A stretch of DNA of 64,000 nt, taken from assembly GCF_000334455.1 (NCBI RefSeq), contig NZ_BANX01000002.1:62001-126000 (forward strand), read 5' to 3'. How positions within the stretch are numbered: position 1 is the stretch's first letter; the number at the start of each line of letters is the position of its first letter. The notes beneath the pieces were generated by a model. It saw nothing but the letters and a program-made list of their open reading frames with translations, searched no databases and had not been told where the DNA came from. A program made the position numbers and the translations under genes. Of the stretch, positions 58,446 through 64,000 are shown in pieces. The DNA is from Gordonia soli NBRC 108243. Lineage in GTDB: Bacteria > Actinomycetota > Actinomycetes > Mycobacteriales > Mycobacteriaceae.

Positions 58446-59939
58446 TCAGTTCGACGGGGCCGACACCGCACGCCCCTCGTCATCGGCGCCGATGCCGTCG
58501 TGGGCCACCAGTGCCGCGGTCCGCGAGAGTGTCGGGCCGGGCGCCAGCAACGAGATCACCGACCACGGCGCCCTGGCGGGCTTCTCCCCCACCCCGAGGG
58601 TCGCCGCGGTCGCCTCGTCCGGGATACCGAAGCGGAGCCCGAGATCGGACACGTAGAAACGTGATTCGGCCCGGGGACTGTCCGGTTCGGAACCGGTCAC
58701 CTGGACGTACTCGCCACTGCCCGGCGGCAGGTAGACCTGGTCGACCCCCGGCCCGTCCCCATCGGCGGACGTCACCTGCACCGGACGCGCCGACTCGGGC
58801 AACGGCAGGACCCGTCCCATGGCCAGCGAGGTGGTGGCCCGGGGATCGTCGGCCCCGCGCGACCAGGTCTGACAGATGACGGGCGCGGTGGTGGCATCGA
58901 CGGTGCGTGGCTTGCGGACCGGGAACTCGCCGACCGGGAGTCGCTCGACGGTGGGTGCCGCGGCCACCGCGCCCGGCGGCACGTTACGGACCGGGGCGCT
59001 GCCGTCGCGATCGGCCAGTCGCAAAATCTCGGCGGTGACCTCGCTGATCGGCTGCACACCGTCCGCGAGCACCACGTGGTAGGCGACGGCGTCGTTGACG
59101 TCGACGGTCTTGACGACGGAGCCGACTGTCGCATCCGGAATCGGCGACGACGCACGGGCACCTCGGCGGTCGATGGTCGGCACGCGAATCGGCTCGACCT
59201 CCGGGATCGTGTTGAGCAGGCCGGCGCTGATGGCGCGCGGGGTCACGCCCTCCAGTCCGAGACCGCGCATCACCGCGACGCTCTGGGTGTCGACGGGCGC
59301 GCGGACCGCGACCGGCCGATCGTCGCGGGTGACGGTGTAGACCAGGTACGGGGTGTCGCCCGCGCTCACGTAGACCGCCTGATCCGGGGCCGGTGTGTCG
59401 ATACCGCCGCCCAGGGTCGGCGCCGCGCCGATCACGCTGAGTTCGACCGACTCACCCGCGACATCGGGTGACACGGTCGAGGTGTCGCAGACCGACCAGA
59501 CCGAGGTACCGGCATGCGCCGACCCGGGCAGTCCCGAGGGTGCGCCCGGGATGCCGAGCAGTGACCCGCGCGGGTAGGCCGCCAACTTGCCGTCCGAGAC
59601 AGATGTCGGCGATTCGGCCTTACCCGTGATGAGGCGCGCCGATGCCAGGTTGAGGACGGGATGCAGGGTTCCGTCGACGAGTACATATGTGCCGCCGCCG
59701 TTCTTGCTCACGACGATCGACGCGTTGCCCACCGAACCCTGTGGTTTGACGAGCCCGTAGATCCCGCAGCCACCCAGTACGAGGAGCCCCAGAACGGAAC
59801 CGACCAACAGTGCCCGCAACTGGGAACGCATGGGATCGTGCAGCATCCGGACGTCTCGGCGCACCAGGGCGTGTTCGAGACGACGGAGCAGGAAACGGTA
59901 GCCGTTGACCTGTGCCTTGGTCGTGAGTTGCCGGGCCAT
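58446..59939 (-). CDS. eccB: Type VII secretion protein EccB
   Basis: A 497-residue EccB. The cytoplasmic N-terminus ends in the conserved TTKAQVNGYRFLLRRLEHAL and RRDVRMLHDPMRSQ. One membrane segment follows (about 42-64, LLVGSVLGLLVLGGCGIYGL). The extracytoplasmic ESX repeat domain has two cysteines (VWSVCDT, PVICQTW) and the tail PGPTLSRTAALVAHDGIG. EccB is a membrane/periplasmic component of the ESX core complex. ATG 59939 has GGGAGGGGACG upstream. Partner eccE is divergent 183 bp away; no eccC, eccD or mycP lies within the visible flanks. Confidence 0.95.
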   Translation of the reverse strand: MARQLTTKAQVNGYRFLLRRLEHALVRRDVRMLHDPMRSQLRALLVGSVLGLLVLGGCGIYGLVKPQGSVGNASIVVSKNGGGTYVLVDGTLHPVLNLASARLITGKAESPTSVSDGKLAAYPRGSLLGIPGAPSGLPGSAHAGTSVWSVCDTSTVSPDVAGESVELSVIGAAPTLGGGIDTPAPDQAVYVSAGDTPYLVYTVTRDDRPVAVRAPVDTQSVAVMRGLGLEGVTPRAISAGLLNTIPEVEPIRVPTIDRRGARASSPIPDATVGSVVKTVDVNDAVAYHVVLADGVQPISEVTAEILRLADRDGSAPVRNVPPGAVAAAPTVERLPVGEFPVRKPRTVDATTAPVICQTWSRGADDPRATTSLAMGRVLPLPESARPVQVTSADGDGPGVDQVYLPPGSGEYVQVTGSEPDSPRAESRFYVSDLGLRFGIPDEATAATLGVGEKPARAPWSVISLLAPGPTLSRTAALVAHDGIGADDEGRAVSAPSN

Positions 59940-60122
59940 CGTCCCCTCCCCCGAGGCGTCGGTACGCGCGGAGGACCTGCCCCCGACGCCGTAGTAGCGT
60001 ATCGGATACTGCATAGTGCCGTGACCTGCGGGTCCCGGCGTCGGGGACAGTGTTCGCGCCGGTTCGTGGGACGGTCGGTGGCGGACACCGGGACGGCTCG
60101 TGCCGGTCAGTGAGGGGGCAGC
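59940..60122. promoter_or_regulatory. Divergent promoter region of eccB and eccE
   Basis: 183 bp holding both promoters. GTATCGGATAC (59999-60009) is a perfect 5-1-5 inverted repeat in the middle. It is embedded in an AT-richer stretch with TAGCGT/TATCGG/TACTGC-like hexamers that could serve either direction. An operator for a common regulator is possible. Confidence 0.4.
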
Positions 60123-61997
60123 GTGGCGAGAACGGGAGCACAGCGCGCGGGAGCGCGAGTCGGGCGACGGCGCACCTCCATGGCGCATCGGCCCATCGGT
60201 GCCGCCGACCTCGGTCATCCCGGCGGACGTCAGGGGGATCCACCGACGGCACCCGAACCACCCCCGACGACGAACAGACGCTCCCGGCTGCCGCTGTCGA
60301 CGCTGGTACTGATCGAGGTGATCCTCGCGCTCGCCCTGGTCGCCGCCACGATCTGGGGTGCCCCGATCGGCTGGCCCGCACTCGCGGTGGCACTCGTCGC
60401 CACGGTCGCGCTGCTCCGGTTCGGTAGCGGTCCGTCGCCGGCGAATCGACTCGGCCAGCGACTCGGGTTCGCATGGGCACGGTCGCGTCGAGGATCGCGT
60501 GACCTGGCCCCCGCCCCGTTCGACATCCCGGTGTCGGGGTCGGAGAACCGCGGGGCCGCTCTCGCCGGTGCCGGCGCCACCATGATCGGTGCCCGGTGGG
60601 CGGGCGACACCCTGGTCACCGTGCTGCGGGTCTCCCCGGGCACGCCCGCGCTCACCTATCTCACCCCGTCAGGCGGCACGGTCACCGACCCGAGCGGTCA
60701 GGTCATCCCCCTCGACGTCCTCGCGTCGTCGATCAATCCCTTCGACATCGAGCTGAGCTCCATAGAGGTCGTCAGCCACGGCATCCGCACCTGGGGTACC
60801 GGGGCGGCGGCGCAGACCTACCACCGCACCCTCGGGCCTCTCGCCGCGACCGCGCATCGGTCTGTCTACGTGGTCCTCCGTCTCCGCCCCCTCGACTGTG
60901 CCGACGCCGTCGCGCGGCGCGGCGGAGGCGCGACCGGGGCGCTACGGACCGCGACCATCACCACCCGCCGGGTCGCACGGCGTCTGGCCGAGCACGGCCT
61001 CGCGGCGACTCCCGTGTCGGCGGCGGAGATGACCGCTCTGACCGCGCAGTTGATCGACGGTGCCGGGACCGACGACCTCGACGAGTCCTGGGATCAGGTC
61101 ACCGCAGGACCGCTTCGGATGCGGAGCGCCGCGATCGAGCCGCACGCGCTCGCCGAGGTGCTGCGCACCGTGTGGGTCAACACCGCGTTGTCGACGACGG
61201 TCACCGTCCGGCTGCGGCACGACCCGGACGGCCGACTCGAGGTCGGTGGCCTCGTCCGCTACGGCGAACTGCCCGACGCCGGACGCACCGTGGGCACCCT
61301 GCCGCCGGGCCTCACCCTGCTCGACGGACGTCAGTTCGACGCCGTCGCCGCGAGTCTGCCGATTTCCGCGCCCACCCGCCTGGACCGGCGACTACCGGTC
61401 GCGGTCGGTGACGAGGCCACCGCACTCGTCGAACAGATCACCCTCCCGGCAGGTGGCTGCGGCCAGCTGATCGGCGCCGACCACGCCGGGCGCGCGGTGT
61501 CGGCGCCGCTGATCGGGGCCGGCGTCGACTCGGTGGCCGTCGCAGCCGACATCGAACTCGTCGGCCAGCTGACGCTCCGCGCGGTCGCCATCGGGGCCGC
61601 GGTCACCGTGCACACCCACCGACCCGACCACTGGCGCCATCTCGTCTCGGCCATCGGTGACCTGCGCTCACTGGCCTTGGCGACCGACCGTGCCGACCAA
61701 CGGGGCGGCTACCGGGTGCTGGTGTTCGACGGGCTCTCCGGTCCGCCGCCGGAACCGTCGACCACCCACATCACCGTGCTGCCGGCCGGGGATCCACGCG
61801 TGACCGAGGTGGTCGACGACGCGGCCATCATCATCCGACAGAATCCTCGCTCGCCCCAGGACATCTCGATCGTCACCGCGGGCGAACGAGCACAGGTGAC
61901 CATGGTCGCCACCCCTGACGAATGGGGGTTCATCGGCGGGCCGCCCGAGCCGGGACCGGTGCCGTCCGGTCGGACGCTCACACCGAGTACGTACTGA
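60123..61997 (+). CDS. eccE: Type VII secretion protein EccE
   Basis: A 624-residue EccE. The N-terminal 57 residues are cytoplasmic, then two membrane segments follow (about 58-77, LSTLVLIEVILALALVAATI; and 81-98, WPALAVALVATVALLRF). The EccE domain comes next (SGSENRGAALAGAGATMIGA, SINPFDIELSSIEVVSHGIR, TITTRRVARRLAEHGLAATP). It sits at the periphery of the ESX core complex. GTG 60123 has GAGGGGG four bases upstream; ATG 60180 is an alternative. Presence of eccE separates this from the minimal ESX-4 of mycobacteria, which lacks it. Confidence 0.9.
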   Translation: MARTGAQRAGARVGRRRTSMAHRPIGAADLGHPGGRQGDPPTAPEPPPTTNRRSRLPLSTLVLIEVILALALVAATIWGAPIGWPALAVALVATVALLRFGSGPSPANRLGQRLGFAWARSRRGSRDLAPAPFDIPVSGSENRGAALAGAGATMIGARWAGDTLVTVLRVSPGTPALTYLTPSGGTVTDPSGQVIPLDVLASSINPFDIELSSIEVVSHGIRTWGTGAAAQTYHRTLGPLAATAHRSVYVVLRLRPLDCADAVARRGGGATGALRTATITTRRVARRLAEHGLAATPVSAAEMTALTAQLIDGAGTDDLDESWDQVTAGPLRMRSAAIEPHALAEVLRTVWVNTALSTTVTVRLRHDPDGRLEVGGLVRYGELPDAGRTVGTLPPGLTLLDGRQFDAVAASLPISAPTRLDRRLPVAVGDEATALVEQITLPAGGCGQLIGADHAGRAVSAPLIGAGVDSVAVAADIELVGQLTLRAVAIGAAVTVHTHRPDHWRHLVSAIGDLRSLALATDRADQRGGYRVLVFDGLSGPPPEPSTTHITVLPAGDPRVTEVVDDAAIIIRQNPRSPQDISIVTAGERAQVTMVATPDEWGFIGGPPEPGPVPSGRTLTPSTY

Positions 61998-62064
61998 TCA
62001 TCCGGCCGAGAGCCGCCGACCGACGTCGGGTCCGGATCAGGCCGGGCAGATCAGTAGGTGCGGA

Positions 62065-63315
62065 TCAGGTCGCGGGGCGCTGTGGAACCAGCGCGCGGAA
62101 CAGCACGGCGCGCGAGGACGTGGCCCGCACGACGACGTCGGGGTCGTCGTCCCCCAGCCAGCCGGCCTGTCCGGCGCGGATCGCCATCGGTTCTCCGACT
62201 CCGGCTCGGATCTCGACCGAACCGTTGAGGACCGCCAGGATCTGAGGTCCGGGCATGTCGAAGGAGATCGACGACGCGTGCCGCAGTCCGGTGCCGTCGA
62301 GTTCCACCCGCGACAGCCGGAACTCCGGTGCCGCGGTCAGGTAGATCCGTTCGGCGCCGACGGTCCGGATCGCCGGGGTCAGCTCCGTGGTGGGCACGGG
62401 CGTGAAGTCGAGCACGCGCAGCAGCTCGCCGACGTCGATGTGCTTGGGCGTCAGACCGCCACGTAACACGTTGTCGGAGTTGGCCATGATCTCCACGCCA
62501 CTGCCCCGCAGATAGGCATGCAGGTTGCCTGCCGGGAGGTACAGACCTTCGCCGGGCTGGAGTCGGACCCGGTTCAGCAGCAGTGACGCGAGCACCCCCG
62601 GGTCGAGCGGGTAGGCCTCGCCCAGCTCGCAGACTGTCTGCAGTTCCGGCCCCCATCGACCGCCTGCCGCGAGGAGGTCCACCGCGCCGGCCAAGACCGC
62701 CGGGACGAGCGACGCCAGGATCGCCTCCGGGAGGGTCAGCCAGGTGGTGAACAAGGCGCGCAGGCCCTCGGAGTCGGGCTGTCCGGCCAACATCCCGAGG
62801 TAGGGGTCGAGGTCCGGTACCTGCAGGGCCCGGAGAAGGTCGACCGTCTCCGTCGGTTCCCGAAAACCGGCCAATGCATCGAACTCGGTCAGCGCCACGA
62901 TGAGTTCGGGTTTGTGCCACGGGTCCCGGTAGTTGCGGACGGGCGAGTCGATCGGCAGTCCGGCCCGGTTCTCCCGCTCGAATCCATCGCGCGCCTGCTC
63001 CGGACTCGGATGGGCTTGCAGCGACAGCGGTTCGTCTGCCGCCAGGATCTTCAGCAGGAAGGGCAGCCGCTCACCGAAGCTCGCCACCGTCGAGATCCCC
63101 AGCGCGCCCACCGGATCGGCGTCGATGGCGTGTAACAGGTCGACCCCTGCGGCACCGATGGGCGCCACGCAGGCGGCGGGACCCGCCGGATGTGCACCGA
63201 ACCAGAGTTCGGCCTCGGGGTGCGGGGACGGAACCGGCAGTCCGCGCAGCGAGGCGATCGCCGTCCGCGAACCCCACGCGTAGGGCCGGACGATGCCCTC
63301 CAACGTCCGGATCAC
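62065..63315 (-). CDS. manA: Mannose-6-phosphate isomerase, class I
   Basis: A 416-residue type I phosphomannose isomerase. Zinc-site motifs are LQAHPSPEQARDGF, HKPELIVALTEFDALAGFR and GEGLYLPAGNLHAYLRGSGV, followed by NVLRGGLTPKHID. It interconverts fructose-6-phosphate and mannose-6-phosphate for GDP-mannose supply. The GTG at 63315 overlaps the stop of the next gene (GTGA), so both are coupled. In M. tuberculosis manA (Rv3255c) is also next to a TobH-like gene (Rv3256c). Confidence 0.95.
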   Translation of the reverse strand: MIRTLEGIVRPYAWGSRTAIASLRGLPVPSPHPEAELWFGAHPAGPAACVAPIGAAGVDLLHAIDADPVGALGISTVASFGERLPFLLKILAADEPLSLQAHPSPEQARDGFERENRAGLPIDSPVRNYRDPWHKPELIVALTEFDALAGFREPTETVDLLRALQVPDLDPYLGMLAGQPDSEGLRALFTTWLTLPEAILASLVPAVLAGAVDLLAAGGRWGPELQTVCELGEAYPLDPGVLASLLLNRVRLQPGEGLYLPAGNLHAYLRGSGVEIMANSDNVLRGGLTPKHIDVGELLRVLDFTPVPTTELTPAIRTVGAERIYLTAAPEFRLSRVELDGTGLRHASSISFDMPGPQILAVLNGSVEIRAGVGEPMAIRAGQAGWLGDDDPDVVVRATSSRAVLFRALVPQRPAT

Positions 63316-64000
63316 GACTCGTACCCGACCAGCCGGAGGTAGACGGCCGCCATCTCGATGCGGAGCAACGACACCAGGTACGCGGAGAGGTCGGCGGGTG
63401 TGTCCGTCACCGACTCGTCCGGTCCGATCGGGGCGGGCGAGCTCACTTCGTCGGCCTCCGCGCCGGTGATCACCTCGATCTCCCCCAGTCCCAGAAGACG
63501 TCGGCGAGTGGTCCACTCGCGGGCCGGGGTGCTCATCACGAGTACCCGCGGTGCCGGGGACGGCGGCGGACCGTCGATCTCGGGGTCGTAGAAGATGGAG
63601 TCGGCGGTCGACGAGCCGGATCGCCGTGCGGCCTCGGCAACCAGTCGGCCGACATCGGCGGGTTCGGCTGCCGCGCTGACGATCCCACCGATCGCCAGGA
63701 CGGCACGGGCGGCGCGACGCGCGGCCGCGTCCGAGGCGGGCGTGTCACCGGTCCACACCACGGGGCGGTCATCGAGACGAGCGGCCAGCAATTTGGCCCG
63801 GTTCCGGAAGCTCTCTGCCGAAGGATGATTGGTCGCCGCCTCGGCATCGAGCGTCTCGGCGATGTCGGCGATCGCCGGGGCCGACCCGGTGAACCGGACC
63901 TCGGAGAGCGCCACGAAGACCGCGAGCAGGGCGACGACGTGCCCGGCGAAGCGGAACCGCGGGTCGACGCCGACGCGCGGCGACAGATCGATCCCGTTGC
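63312..64000 (-). CDS. TobH/SIS-domain-like protein, 5' part beyond the window
   Basis: The frame on the minus strand stays open to the right edge and shows 229 residues without a start codon at that point. It has DPRFRFAGHVVALLAVFVAL, PVVWTGDTPASDAAARRAAR, and the C-terminal SAYLVSLLRIEMAAVYLRLV that is characteristic of the SIS/TobH-like proteins next to manA (Rv3256c in M. tuberculosis). A sugar isomerase-type or phosphoglucose-isomerase-like fold is inferred, and the function is not established. The stop overlaps the manA start. Confidence 0.8.
   Translation of the reverse strand, partial: NGIDLSPRVGVDPRFRFAGHVVALLAVFVALSEVRFTGSAPAIADIAETLDAEAATNHPSAESFRNRAKLLAARLDDRPVVWTGDTPASDAAARRAARAVLAIGGIVSAAAEPADVGRLVAEAARRSGSSTADSIFYDPEIDGPPPSPAPRVLVMSTPAREWTTRRRLLGLGEIEVITGAEADEVSSPAPIGPDESVTDTPADLSAYLVSLLRIEMAAVYLRLVGYES

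Overview
The window is high-GC actinobacterial DNA. As I recall the Mycobacterium tuberculosis map, long blocks follow its gene order: gatC, ACT protein, ligA, MetE-like, mnmA, iscS, plsC-like, GNAT, etfA/etfB (Rv3012c-Rv3029c); the methyltransferase/GH57/glycosyltransferase cluster (Rv3030-Rv3038c); echA17, NUDIX, ABC ATPase, serB2, ctaD, fecB (Rv3039c-Rv3044); and nrdF/nrdE/nrdI/nrdH (Rv3048c-Rv3053c). An eccB/eccE pair (type VII secretion) and manA with a TobH-like gene follow. This points to the Mycobacteriales outside Mycobacterium, most likely Gordonia or a close relative. The genus call is inference. I saw no tRNA, rRNA, CRISPR array, insertion sequence or phage gene.

Layout. 1-13.1 kb: translation, DNA repair, tRNA thiolation (iscS-mnmA), lipid acylation (plsC/olsB-like pair) and electron transfer flavoprotein. 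13.5-14.6 kb: an sfnG-type monooxygenase. 14.8-21.6 kb and 30.0-32.3 kb: glucan / methylglucose-lipopolysaccharide-type genes (two or three methyltransferases, GH57 branching-type enzyme, GT4 transferase, hexapeptide acyltransferase, PQQ-like lipoprotein). The two halves are separated by an 8.5-kb accessory block (21.6-30.0 kb) of regulators with exporters: two GlxA-type regulators, a CGNR protein, MocR/LysE, a second LysE and an MFS carrier. 32.3-43.9 kb: conserved genes interrupted by a stand-alone LigD-type primase-polymerase, a DUF559/AbiEi-like gene, and an LLM oxidoreductase/cupin/Pth2 block. 43.9-50.6 kb: accessory genes (isocitrate-lyase family, beta-carbonic anhydrase, F420/PPOX enzyme, SNF2 helicase plus SWIM protein, second DUF559 gene). 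50.7-54.9 kb: class Ib ribonucleotide reductase with a 675-bp upstream region carrying a tandem NrdR-box pair. 55.6-64 kb: FMN reductase/TetR pair, secreted protein, tyrosine phosphatase, divergent eccB/eccE, manA and a partial TobH-like gene.

The most interesting signal is the pair of DUF559 (PD-(D/E)XK-like) genes with AbiEi-like N-termini. Each lies between two copies of a palindromic element. At 35.1-36.1 kb a 72-bp imperfect palindrome (5 differences between copies) brackets the gene. At 49.66-50.68 kb a second, unrelated palindrome family brackets the other gene. In both cases a palindrome also sits at the 3' end of a neighbouring conserved gene, as if a small endonuclease gene had inserted into a terminator-like palindrome and duplicated it. 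Other notable points are recurrent leaderless promoters (TANNNT six or seven bases before the start codon), a coding minisatellite in the Pth2 gene, and a detached eccB/eccE pair.
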